From positions 124,001 to 188,000 of the forward strand of contig CACZCR010000003.1 in assembly GCA_902779705.1 (NCBI GenBank): DNA of 64,000 bases, in the 5' to 3' direction. Shown here in pieces: positions 17,023-25,263 of the stretch (positions are counted from its first letter, which is position 1; the number at the start of each line of letters is the position of its first letter). This DNA comes from an uncultured Bacteroidales bacterium. GTDB taxonomy: Bacteria > Bacteroidota > Bacteroidia > Bacteroidales > Paludibacteraceae. The position numbers were made by a program, and so were the translations under genes. The notes under the pieces are model-generated. The model was given only the letters and a program-made list of their open reading frames with translations. It did no database searches and was not told where the DNA came from.

Positions 17023-17904
17023 ATGAATAAATTTGAAGAACTTTTCGCGCAGTATCCCTGCCCTTTTACCGATGAGCAAGTCAAAGTTCAAGTAGCTGAC
17101 ATCCTCGCCAACCATTTTGCAGAGAATAACAATATAGAGGTTTGGAAAGAGTGTCTTCATCAAATCGACTATACCACTCTGAGTGCAGATGACACGATTG
17201 CTAAAGTGGAGAAGATGGCCAATGCGGTCAACAACTTTGAGAAAGACTTCCCCGGTATTCCTAACGTAGCTGCAATCTGCGTCTATCCGGCTATGGCTGA
17301 GTATGTACGTGGTGCATTGAAGGATCCGAAGTTCAATATCGCTTGCTGTTGTGCAGGTTTTCCTGCTGCGCAGACCTTCCCCGAGATCAAAGTAGCAGAG
17401 ACGGCTATGGCACTTAAAGCAGGTGCTACCGAGGTAGATATAGTGCTGTCTGTAGGTAAGTTCCTCGAGGGGCGCTATGAAGAGTGCTTTGATGAGATCC
17501 GTGAGATCAAAGACGTTTGCAAAGAGCGCCATTTGAAGGTGATTTTGGAGACCGGCCTATTGAAGACGGCAGAGAACATCTGGAAAGCCTCGATTCTCTC
17601 GATGGCAGCCGGATGTGATTTCATCAAGACCTCTACCGGTAAGATCGCAGTGAACGCAACTCCGGAAGCTACTTTCATTATGTGTAACGCCATCAAGGCT
17701 TGGCGTGAGAAGACAGGTGTCAAAATGGGCTACAAGCCTGCAGGAGGAGTATCCACTACGGACGAAGCAGTACAACACTTCACACTCGTCAAAGAGATTT
17801 TGGGCGAGGAGTGGCTCAATAACGAGTCCTTCCGTTTTGGTGCTTCCCGTCTGGCTAACAACCTGCTCAGTTCTATTGTAGGCACAGAGACCAAGTACTT
17901 CTGA
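17023..17904 (+). CDS. deoC: Deoxyribose-phosphate aldolase
   Basis: Cleaves 2-deoxyribose-5-phosphate into glyceraldehyde-3-phosphate and acetaldehyde in deoxynucleoside catabolism. 293 residues, a TIM-barrel. The Schiff-base lysine is Lys202 in FIKTSTGK; KPAGGVSTTDEA near the C-terminus supplies the second active-site lysine, and AVCVYP-like AAICVYPAM is present. This is the longer E. coli-like form. 33 bases separate it from psd. Confidence 0.95.
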   Translation: MNKFEELFAQYPCPFTDEQVKVQVADILANHFAENNNIEVWKECLHQIDYTTLSADDTIAKVEKMANAVNNFEKDFPGIPNVAAICVYPAMAEYVRGALKDPKFNIACCCAGFPAAQTFPEIKVAETAMALKAGATEVDIVLSVGKFLEGRYEECFDEIREIKDVCKERHLKVILETGLLKTAENIWKASILSMAAGCDFIKTSTGKIAVNATPEATFIMCNAIKAWREKTGVKMGYKPAGGVSTTDEAVQHFTLVKEILGEEWLNNESFRFGASRLANNLLSSIVGTETKYF

Positions 17905-17925
17905 CACGCTCAGCCGGTCTGAAGC

Positions 17926-18606
17926 ATGCAAAAACGCATTCTTATTACAGAATCGGATATCAGTCTATCCACCATCCTTGCGGACTATTTGAGTTCGCAA
18001 GGGTGGTTGTGTTTTGTACACCAGCCGGATGCAGATACCATACACCGTATCCTGTTGGGAGAGTATGATTTGTTGCTGCTATCGTCTAATCAGACCGAGT
18101 TGTCTATCTACGAACTCATGTCCCGACTGCGTCAAGCCGAATGTACCACACCTGTGGTCATTTTATCGGACGCGACCAGTAAGGACGATATACTGCATGC
18201 ATTTGAGTGCGGATGCGACGACTATATCACCAAGCCATTCAGTATCGAGATACTGGTTTGTCGGATTCGGGTGATCTTGAGACGTGCTAACCCTTCGCTC
18301 AACGAGTCGACAGAGAAGGTTTTTCACTTGGGACATATGCTCTTTGACTCCACCCACCAAACTTTAGGCGACATCCGTCTTTCTGCACGCGAGAGCGAAC
18401 TGCTACTACTGCTATGTCGGCGACAAGGCACTATTGTCAACAAAAAGTATATCCTGCGTCGCCTATGGCACCAAGATGATCCCTTTGTAGCACGGTCGTT
18501 ATCGGTATTCATTCACCGTTTACGCACCTATTTGACCGGCACCGGTGTTCAGATCATGCCCGTTAGAGGCAAAGGGTATAAATTGGTAAATGAGAAAATG
18601 AATTAA
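17926..18606 (+). CDS. OmpR/PhoB-family response regulator lacking the phospho-acceptor Asp
   Basis: DNA-binding transcription regulator. The N-terminal receiver-like domain has the fold landmarks (VILSDATSKDDIL, GCDDYITKPFS with the conserved Lys) and resembles Bacteroides RprY, but the residue where the Asp should be, six after the Tyr of EYD, is Ser53 in LLLLSSNQ. The acidic pocket is also weak (TESD, residues 8-11). The C-terminal winged-helix domain is intact (SARESELLLLLCRR, SLSVFIHRLRTYL, PVRGKGYKL). 226 residues. No histidine kinase gene is nearby. It probably works without phosphorylation; targets unknown. Confidence 0.88.
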   Translation: MQKRILITESDISLSTILADYLSSQGWLCFVHQPDADTIHRILLGEYDLLLLSSNQTELSIYELMSRLRQAECTTPVVILSDATSKDDILHAFECGCDDYITKPFSIEILVCRIRVILRRANPSLNESTEKVFHLGHMLFDSTHQTLGDIRLSARESELLLLLCRRQGTIVNKKYILRRLWHQDDPFVARSLSVFIHRLRTYLTGTGVQIMPVRGKGYKLVNEKMN

Positions 18607-18622
18607 ATGAATAACTGCGCAA

Positions 18623-19270
18623 ATGACTAAGATTCTTGCTCCAAGTGTATTGTCCGCTGATTTCGGACATCTGGAACGCGACCTTGAGATGATCAACCGT
18701 TCCGAAGCCGACTGGCTTCACGTGGACGTTATGGACGGTGTATTCGTGCCGAATATATCGTTCGGTTTTCCATTGATGGAGCCGATGCGTCAATACTGTA
18801 CCAAGCCGCTGGATGTACATCTGATGATCGTTCATCCGGAGAAGTATGTAGAGCGTTTCTGCGACGCAGGTGCGTGGTCGGTAGGTTTTCATCTGGAGGC
18901 TGTAGAGGATCCTCTTCCCATCTTAGACCTGATCAAAGCCAAAGGTGTTCGCACCTGTCTGACGATCAATCCAGACATTGATGTACAGCGTTTGGTACCT
19001 TATCTAGATAAGGTAGATATGGTATTGTTGATGTCGGTGTTTGCAGGTTTTGGAGGTCAGAAATTCATTCCCGAGACGATGGATAAGATCCGTTTTATCC
19101 GTACCGAGATAGACCGTCGCGGGCTCAATACTCTTATCGAGATAGACGGAGGTGTCAATTCGCAGAACGCGCACGATCTCTATGCTGCCGGAGCTGATGC
19201 ATTGGTGGCAGGTAGCGCCGTCTTCGGCTCCTCTGATCCGGAGGCCACCATCCGCGAAATGAAAGCATAG
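18623..19270 (+). CDS. rpe: Ribulose-phosphate 3-epimerase
   Basis: Interconverts ribulose-5-phosphate and xylulose-5-phosphate in the pentose phosphate pathway. 215 residues, TIM-barrel. Metal and acid-base residues sit in HVDVMDGVFVPN, LDVHLMI and IEIDGGVN; SVFAGFGGQKF is the phosphate-binding loop. It begins 16 bases after the response regulator stop and the comEC-like gene starts one base after its own stop. Confidence 0.96.
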   Translation: MTKILAPSVLSADFGHLERDLEMINRSEADWLHVDVMDGVFVPNISFGFPLMEPMRQYCTKPLDVHLMIVHPEKYVERFCDAGAWSVGFHLEAVEDPLPILDLIKAKGVRTCLTINPDIDVQRLVPYLDKVDMVLLMSVFAGFGGQKFIPETMDKIRFIRTEIDRRGLNTLIEIDGGVNSQNAHDLYAAGADALVAGSAVFGSSDPEATIREMKA

Positions 19271-19271
19271 C

Positions 19272-20585
19272 ATGGCGGAATGGTTTCGCACACACCCGAT
19301 GGTTGTCCTACTACTGCTTGTGATAGCAGTTATCCTAGTGTGCAACTATATTGGAGGGCCATTCAGTCTGATGCGTGATACCGAATTTGCTTATCTGGAC
19401 CAGCCGCGTACTTATACTGCCGTTGTAACGGACTATCCGTCACCACGGAAAAAGACCTATTGTGTTGAACTCAACCGACGGCTGTTAGTCTATCTGGATA
19501 CCGCAGCCACGATGCCTTCTTTGGGTGATACTGTCCTGGTCAAAACAACCATACGCAGAGGAGGTGTGTTGGGCAAGTTTGACTACGGCCGATACCTACG
19601 TATGCAAGGCATCATCGGTAGCGGCTATGCACGGGCACGCGATTTTCAGATTCTTCATCCCACACAACACTTGCCTTTATACCTCTGGCCACGATATATA
19701 CAACATCGTCTTTACGAACGCTTGGCCTCATTAGGTTTGGCATCCCGCGAATTGGGCACTTTGGCTGCAATAACTCTGGGATACAAAGAGGATCTTGACC
19801 CTGATACCAAACGTGCTTTTCAAGCGTCCGGCGCGGCTCACGTGCTGGCTGTCAGCGGCTTACACACCGGAATCATTTACACCATTCTGTGGAGTCTGCT
19901 TACTTTGTTTGGATGGCGTAAGCCTCTCTACGAAGAGCGGGGTAAACGTATTGTGCTGTCGGTAGTGATTTTGATGTGTTTGTGGACGTATGCATTGATC
20001 ACCGGTTTCACACCTTCTGTTGTTCGGGCCACTATCATGGCTTCTACTGCGCAGATAGGGTATATGTGTTATCGTCAGGGGAACTCCTTTAACACCGTAG
20101 CCACGGCTGCCGTTTTCATTCTGCTTTTTGCACCGCGAAGCCTTTTCTCGGCCAGTTTTCAACTCAGTTTTGCGGCCGTTATAGCCATCTTGGCGGCTGT
20201 ACAGATAGTACGGTATCGCCATCCGGTCACGGATCTGTTGTTAGTTTCGGTAGCGGCATGGTTGGGTACGCTACCACTCACATTATGTTATTTCGGCCAA
20301 TGTAGCAACTATTTTCTGCTGACCAACTGTATCGTTATCGTTCTGGCTTGGCTGGCTGTGTTCGGTGGCTTGGCGTGTATGGTATTTGGCACCATCCCAA
20401 TATTGGGGAAAATTTTAGTGTCCTGTACCCAATGGATAACATGGTTGATGGATAGCGCTACCGAGTGGATTGAATCCTTGCCCGGCGCTGTGACGCACCT
20501 GGCTATCACGCCTACGATGGCGGTGGTACTATATGGGGCTATTATACTGTTTTTTTGTGGAATATATATGCTATCAACAAGATGA
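19272..20585 (+). CDS. ComEC/Rec2-family DNA-uptake membrane protein, short form
   Basis: Inner-membrane channel protein for single-stranded DNA import in natural transformation. It has an N-terminal membrane segment, a soluble OB-like region of about 100 residues (FDYGRYLRMQGIIGSGYA) and the competence domain with the signature HVLAVSGLHTGIIY, followed by about eight hydrophobic segments. At 437 residues it lacks any C-terminal metallo-beta-lactamase domain and is shorter than many ComEC proteins. Its TGA overlaps the xseA ATG. A ComEA-like protein is encoded two genes downstream. Confidence 0.9.
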   Translation: MAEWFRTHPMVVLLLLVIAVILVCNYIGGPFSLMRDTEFAYLDQPRTYTAVVTDYPSPRKKTYCVELNRRLLVYLDTAATMPSLGDTVLVKTTIRRGGVLGKFDYGRYLRMQGIIGSGYARARDFQILHPTQHLPLYLWPRYIQHRLYERLASLGLASRELGTLAAITLGYKEDLDPDTKRAFQASGAAHVLAVSGLHTGIIYTILWSLLTLFGWRKPLYEERGKRIVLSVVILMCLWTYALITGFTPSVVRATIMASTAQIGYMCYRQGNSFNTVATAAVFILLFAPRSLFSASFQLSFAAVIAILAAVQIVRYRHPVTDLLLVSVAAWLGTLPLTLCYFGQCSNYFLLTNCIVIVLAWLAVFGGLACMVFGTIPILGKILVSCTQWITWLMDSATEWIESLPGAVTHLAITPTMAVVLYGAIILFFCGIYMLSTR

Positions 20586-21676
20586 AAACACTTACTCTTT
20601 CCCAGTTATCTGATATCATTGAAGCCTCACTAGAAAAGGCACTACCTACTACCTATTGGGTAGTGGCGGAGATAGCCTCTTTGAGTGAGAAAAGCGGCCA
20701 TCTATACCTGGATTTGGTAGAGAAAGGCGAACGTGGGTTGATGGTTGCACGCCAACGTGCCACTTGTTGGCAAAACCGGCAACAGATGCTGCAAATCTAT
20801 TTTGAACAGGAGACAGGCACACGGTTGCAAGCTGGTCTGCAAGTACTGGTGGAGGTCGAGGTGCATTTCCATTCGGTGTATGGCTTAAGCCTTAATATCG
20901 TCAATATCGATCCCCGGTTCACCGTAGGAGACCTCGCACGCCAACGACAAGAGACTATTCTTCGCCTGAAGAAAGACGGCGTATTGGAGATGCAGCAAGG
21001 ATTGGTTTTACCCACTATCGTGCGACGTTTGGCAGTTATCTCGGCTGTTGGAGCGGCAGGATACGGAGACTTCTGCGAGCAGCTCAACGAATCGTCCTAT
21101 ACGTTCCATACCACACTTTTTGAGGCAGTTATGCAGGGTGAGAACGCCGAACAATCCATCATTGCAGCGCTGCAACAGATCTACGATCAAACGGAGGAGG
21201 GCATACATTATGATGCCGTCATTATCATCCGTGGCGGAGGAGCGACCACTGATCTAAGTTGCTTTGACCAGTACACCCTCTGTGCCCTTTGCGCGCAGTT
21301 CCCTCTACCTATCATCACCGGCATTGGTCACACGCGTGATGTATCTGTTCTGGATCTTGTGAGTCACTTGGCTTTGAAAACCCCAACGGCAGTAGCAGCA
21401 TGGCTGATCAAGCGGCTGGATGGTCAAGCTACCCTGATTGATGAACTGCGTATGCGACTCAAACAAACGGCCCAACGACAGATCATGCTTCGTCAACATC
21501 GTATAGACCTGCTTAGACAGCGGTTGGAGAGTTGTTCGCCGGAACGCATCTACCGTCTGGGCTACACCCTGCTGACCGCTAACGGCAAAGTTGTACGGAG
21601 CGTACAAGACGTACAGAAAGGACAAACGATCACCAGCCATCTGTTGGATGGCCAAATACAATCCATCGTACAATGA
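20582..21676 (+). CDS. xseA: Exodeoxyribonuclease VII large subunit
   Basis: Catalytic subunit of ExoVII, which degrades single-stranded DNA from both ends. The ATG at 20582 (MKTLTLSQLSD) overlaps the comEC-like stop as ATGA; the frame is open from 20555. The N-terminal OB domain includes YWVVAEIASLSEKSGHLYLDL; the catalytic region has AVISAVGAAGYGDF, IIRGGGATTDL and TGIGHTRDVSVLDLVSH. 364 residues, somewhat short in the helical C-terminus. The small subunit gene xseB is 2.8 kb downstream at 24518, not adjacent. Confidence 0.93.
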   Translation: MKTLTLSQLSDIIEASLEKALPTTYWVVAEIASLSEKSGHLYLDLVEKGERGLMVARQRATCWQNRQQMLQIYFEQETGTRLQAGLQVLVEVEVHFHSVYGLSLNIVNIDPRFTVGDLARQRQETILRLKKDGVLEMQQGLVLPTIVRRLAVISAVGAAGYGDFCEQLNESSYTFHTTLFEAVMQGENAEQSIIAALQQIYDQTEEGIHYDAVIIIRGGGATTDLSCFDQYTLCALCAQFPLPIITGIGHTRDVSVLDLVSHLALKTPTAVAAWLIKRLDGQATLIDELRMRLKQTAQRQIMLRQHRIDLLRQRLESCSPERIYRLGYTLLTANGKVVRSVQDVQKGQTITSHLLDGQIQSIVQ

Positions 21677-22557
21677 GCGAACACCATCCTCTACTAACCA
21701 TCAAACAATGGGTCGGCACTTTCTGCCTGCTGGGAGCCGTGGCGGCGGTAGTGTTCTTCATTTATCTCATCCCCCAGCCATCGTTGTCCGTCAGTTATGC
21801 TGCAGACACCTTGGTCTCGAGCAACAGCGAACCGCGTGACACTATAGCGTATCATCGCTCGTATAAACGGCTGCCTCAGCGGCATATGCGAGTGTTCGAT
21901 CCTAATACCGCTGACTCGCTAACTTTGCTGGGCAACGGGCTCAAGTCGTGGCAAGCACACAATCTGATCAAATACCGCAAAGCAGGCGGACGGTTTAGAC
22001 AGCCCGAAGATATACGCAAGCTCTATGGTCTGACCGATGCGCAATATCGGTCCATACTCCCTTATGTACGTATTGGCAGTAAGCACAACCACTATCGAAC
22101 AGACACGGACACTGTTCGGCGGGACACTTTTCCTCGTTATGTAAGCCATAAGAAAGACACAGTACTCGAACTCAACACAGCCGATACCACGCAACTACAG
22201 ATGCTTCGCGGTATAGGACGTTGGACTGCTGTGCAGATAGTGCGTTATCGCAGACAATTGGGAGGTTACTACAGCGTCGAACAACTACGCGAGATACCGC
22301 ATATAGACCAGCAAATGTTGGATACGGTGCTTGGGCGTTTGACGGTAGATACCACTCTTATCACCCGGCTCGCTGTTAACAGGATAGGCGTGACGGGACT
22401 GCAACGCCATCCGTATCTGCGCTTCGAACAAGCCAAGGGCATATACGAGCTACGCAGAAAACGTTTGACGCTGCAGACCATAGATGACTTGCGCGAAATA
22501 CCTGGTCTCGGCGAAGAGGATATTGACAAACTGCGTCATTACCTGAGTTTTGAATAG
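21673..22557 (+). CDS. ComEA-like membrane-anchored helix-hairpin-helix protein
   Basis: Probable double-stranded-DNA-binding protein at the periplasmic face of the inner membrane. One N-terminal membrane segment (FCLLGAVAAVVFFIYLI, about residues 17-33) is followed by three helix-hairpin-helix modules: FDPNTADSLTLLGNG, LELNTADTTQLQMLRGIGRWTAV and the final TIDDLREIPGLGEEDIDKLR. 294 residues. It overlaps xseA by four bases. With ComEC-like and XseA in the same operon, a role in DNA uptake or processing is the natural reading. Confidence 0.85.
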   Translation: MSEHHPLLTIKQWVGTFCLLGAVAAVVFFIYLIPQPSLSVSYAADTLVSSNSEPRDTIAYHRSYKRLPQRHMRVFDPNTADSLTLLGNGLKSWQAHNLIKYRKAGGRFRQPEDIRKLYGLTDAQYRSILPYVRIGSKHNHYRTDTDTVRRDTFPRYVSHKKDTVLELNTADTTQLQMLRGIGRWTAVQIVRYRRQLGGYYSVEQLREIPHIDQQMLDTVLGRLTVDTTLITRLAVNRIGVTGLQRHPYLRFEQAKGIYELRRKRLTLQTIDDLREIPGLGEEDIDKLRHYLSFE

Positions 22558-22572
22558 ATTTTTGCATTTTAA

Positions 22573-22604
22573 TTTGCATAGATGCAAAATTTTCCGTACC
22601 TTTG
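22573..22604 (+). promoter_or_regulatory. Promoter of tsaC and downstream genes
   Basis: TTTG 22573-22576, a 20-base spacer, TACCTTTG 22597-22604, just after the stop of the HhH gene. It sets the tsaC start at the ATG 22613 with a very short leader. Confidence 0.75.
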
Positions 22605-22612
22605 CAGTCACT

Positions 22613-23215
22613 ATGAGAGATAGTCGTTACGATAAGGCCGATTTGGATCAAGCAGTAGAGGTGTTACGCGCCGGTGGGATCATTGTTTATCCTACGGATA
22701 CGATCTGGGGTATCGGTTGTGATGCCACTAATGCGGAAGCTGTGCGTAAGATCTATGCGCTCAAACAACGCGAGGACAGTAAGTCGATGCTTGTGCTGCT
22801 GGATGCACCCGGCAAACTGCAGGGGTACGTTCGTGACATCCCCGAAGCGGCATGGATGCTACTCGAAGCCTCGGAACCGGAGGCAGACTCTGATTCCAAA
22901 CCTCTGACGATCATATACCCCAATGCCCGCAATCTTGCTTCCAACCTCATCGCCAAGGACGGCAGTATCGGCATCCGTATCACCTCGGAGCTTTTTAGCA
23001 AGGCTCTCTGCGAACGCTTGAAACGACCTATCGTTTCCACTTCAGCCAATATCAGCGGACACCCATCTGCTCGATTCTACCACGAGATAGAGCAAGAGAT
23101 ATTAGAAGGCGCGGATTATATCTGCCGCTTCCGTCGCGAGGACGATACGCCTCACCAACCCAGTTCGATCATCAAACTTGACGCCAACGGCACATTCCAA
23201 ATCATACGACCATGA
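22613..23215 (+). CDS. tsaC: L-threonylcarbamoyladenylate synthase (TsaC/YrdC/Sua5)
   Basis: Makes threonylcarbamoyl-AMP from threonine, bicarbonate and ATP for tRNA t6A. The start at 22613 (MRDSRYDKAD) gives 200 residues. Family blocks: GGIIVYPTDTIWGIGCDA, KIYALKQRED, STSANISGHPSA. The C-terminal part ends with QPSSIIKLDANG. Supplies substrate for the TsaB/TsaD complex (tsaB at 7269). The stop overlaps the next ATG. Confidence 0.94.
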   Translation: MRDSRYDKADLDQAVEVLRAGGIIVYPTDTIWGIGCDATNAEAVRKIYALKQREDSKSMLVLLDAPGKLQGYVRDIPEAAWMLLEASEPEADSDSKPLTIIYPNARNLASNLIAKDGSIGIRITSELFSKALCERLKRPIVSTSANISGHPSARFYHEIEQEILEGADYICRFRREDDTPHQPSSIIKLDANGTFQIIRP

Positions 23216-24483
23216 CCCTACGAAGAAAACAACAATTATGGTACATCTTAGCCGACCTCATCAGTAGTGAGTTGGTATGGTTGTGTTTTCTGGCTTTTCG
23301 TTGGATCGTCTATGAAGGGCGTGTAGGTGTACCGGGAGACGTACTGATACCGGCTTTCAGTTTCTGGCCACCACTGATCGTCTACCCTATGGTGTGTCTG
23401 GTGATCTACTACCTGTCCGGCTATTACCTCAGGCCTTTCCAAAAACCTATCTGGCGGGAATTGATGCGCACGTTTATCTCGGCTGCTATTATTGCGTTGT
23501 TGTTCTTCTTTATCATCATTATTGATGACGAAGTAGATTCGTATGACCGCTATCTGGTATCGCTGGCAGTGTTGTTTGGGCTGCAGTTTGTGCTCAGCTA
23601 TATACCGCGTTTGACTATCACTCTTCTGACCCGCTCACGCGGCGTGATGCGTACGCGTACCATTCACTCGTACGACGAAGCACAGCAGTTGGTACGAGGA
23701 GAGCAGGAAGAGGTGATCATCGACCTGCCGGACCATACTGATCCGGAACAACTGTACCGACTGATCGCACAACTCTACCCACTGTCTTGTGAGATCAGTA
23801 TCGTTCCGCGTGTGTATGATATATTGGTAGGTGCGGCACGTATAGATCGCTTGGACCGTCCTTCGTTGATACGCGTTACGGAGCAGAATATGTCGGATGC
23901 CGAACTGTGTATCAAACGTGCCTTCGACATCGTTACGTCGCTGATAGGTCTGATCGTTCTATCACCACTACTGGCCTTGATCAGCCTGCAGGTTAAGTGG
24001 TCGTCCTCAGGACCGGTTTTCTATTCTCAGGAACGTATCGGCCAATACGGACTACCATTCCGCATCTATAAGTTCCGCACAATGATTGATCACGCGGAGC
24101 CGGAAGGACAGCCTCAACTTACTCTGGATAACGATCCGCGTATCACCGGTATAGGCCGATGGCTGCGCAAATATCGTCTGGACGAACTGCCTCAGTTGAT
24201 CAATATACTTAGGGGAGAGATGTCGATCGTTGGACCTCGTCCTGAACGCCCGTATTTTGTAGCACAAATCATGCAACAAGCGCCATACTACTGCCTGCAA
24301 TATAAAGTGCGTCCGGGTCTGACCAGTTGGGGACCTGTTCGTGTGGGCTATACCGACACTATGGACAAGATGATCGAGCGGCTGAACTATGACTTGGTCT
24401 ATGTGGAGAATATGTCCTTGTTGTTGGATCTGAAGATACTATTTTTTACCGCCGATGTTATCTTGCGAGGCAAAGGGAAATAA
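23212..24483 (+). CDS. Initiating sugar-phosphate transferase for surface polysaccharide
   Basis: Polyprenyl-phosphate glycosylphosphotransferase that loads the first sugar phosphate onto undecaprenyl phosphate. The N-terminal half has about four membrane segments; a soluble stretch of about 100 residues follows, then the bacterial sugar transferase domain from about residue 235: KRAFDIVTSLIGLIVLSPLL, FYSQERIGQYGLPF, YKFRTM, DELPQLINILRGEMSIVGPRPE. 423 residues. Overlaps tsaC by four bases. The rest of the polysaccharide genes are at 25260 (rfbB) and 49844-55689. Confidence 0.92.
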   Translation: MTLRRKQQLWYILADLISSELVWLCFLAFRWIVYEGRVGVPGDVLIPAFSFWPPLIVYPMVCLVIYYLSGYYLRPFQKPIWRELMRTFISAAIIALLFFFIIIIDDEVDSYDRYLVSLAVLFGLQFVLSYIPRLTITLLTRSRGVMRTRTIHSYDEAQQLVRGEQEEVIIDLPDHTDPEQLYRLIAQLYPLSCEISIVPRVYDILVGAARIDRLDRPSLIRVTEQNMSDAELCIKRAFDIVTSLIGLIVLSPLLALISLQVKWSSSGPVFYSQERIGQYGLPFRIYKFRTMIDHAEPEGQPQLTLDNDPRITGIGRWLRKYRLDELPQLINILRGEMSIVGPRPERPYFVAQIMQQAPYYCLQYKVRPGLTSWGPVRVGYTDTMDKMIERLNYDLVYVENMSLLLDLKILFFTADVILRGKGK

Positions 24484-24514
24484 GGGTTATAGGTTATAGA
24501 TTATAGGTTAAAGG
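24484..24514 (+). repeat. Short iterative repeat (GGTTATAG words)
   Basis: Directly after the sugar transferase stop the sequence runs through near-copies of GGTTATAG with a period of 8-9 bases, up to the xseB ribosome binding site (AAGGA). It resembles other micro-iterated stretches in this window (53216-53243, 56755-56787). Confidence 0.6.
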
Positions 24515-24517
24515 AAT

Positions 24518-24688
24518 ATGAGTTACGACGAAAATATCAAACGTGCGGAGCAGATCATTGCTCAACTGGAGCAGACGGAGGCTATCAGCGTAGAAGAATA
24601 CAAACGCCTTGCCAAAGAGGCCACCGAGTTGCTGGACAAGTGCAAAGCGGAACTGCAAGAGACTGCCCGCCAACTCAACGTCGAATGA
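24518..24688 (+). CDS. xseB: Exodeoxyribonuclease VII small subunit
   Basis: Regulatory subunit that wraps the helical part of XseA. The frame codes for 56 residues beginning MSYDENIKRAEQIIAQLE, with the XseB pattern of two amphipathic helices (SVEEYKRLAKEATELLDKCKAEL). AAGGA lies six bases before the ATG. The stop overlaps the queH start as ATGA. It is separated from xseA by three genes. Confidence 0.9.
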   Translation: MSYDENIKRAEQIIAQLEQTEAISVEEYKRLAKEATELLDKCKAELQETARQLNVE

Positions 24689-25263
24689 AACAGCCTGCTA
24701 TCATCGTGCCTGAGGGAGTAGAACGTGTGCTGCTACACGCCTGTTGTGCCCCCTGTTCATCAGCCATCGTAGAATGGCTGATGGCGCATGATATAGAGCC
24801 TGTCATCTACTATTATAATCCCAACATCTATCCCTTAGAGGAATACACGATCCGCAAGAACGAATCCAAACGACACGCAGACAGTCTGGGTGTGCGTTGG
24901 ATAGACGGAGACTATAACCATGATGAGTGGAGAGAGGCTGTTCGTGGTTTGGAACACGAGCCGGAACGGGGTGGACGGTGTGAACTTTGTTTTCGCTGTC
25001 GACTGTTGGCTACCGCTCGGATGGCACGGCAGGAAGGGATCAGCTGTTTTGCTACGACCTTGGCTTCGTCCCGTTGGAAAAGTTTGGAGCAGATAGAACG
25101 CGCCGGACAATGGGCGGCACAACAAGTGGCGGGTACACAGTTCTGGGCACAAAACTGGCGCAAGGGCGGGTTACAACAACGTCGCAACGAGCTCCTGCGC
25201 CAATATGATTTCTACAACCAGCTCTACTGCGGTTGCGAATACTCGATGCCTAAGGCCGATTAA
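24685..25263 (+). CDS. queH: Epoxyqueuosine reductase QueH
   Basis: Last step of queuosine synthesis: reduces epoxyqueuosine to queuosine in tRNA (DUF208 family, an alternative to QueG). The ATG at 24685 (MKQPAIIVPEG) gives 192 residues. The N-terminal cysteines Cys20, Cys21 and Cys24 in LLHACCAPC and the later pair in CELCFRCR are the cluster and metal ligands. YYYNPNIYP and ATTLASSRWK are family blocks. Its 3' end overlaps convergent rfbB by four bases. Confidence 0.93.
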   Translation: MKQPAIIVPEGVERVLLHACCAPCSSAIVEWLMAHDIEPVIYYYNPNIYPLEEYTIRKNESKRHADSLGVRWIDGDYNHDEWREAVRGLEHEPERGGRCELCFRCRLLATARMARQEGISCFATTLASSRWKSLEQIERAGQWAAQQVAGTQFWAQNWRKGGLQQRRNELLRQYDFYNQLYCGCEYSMPKAD

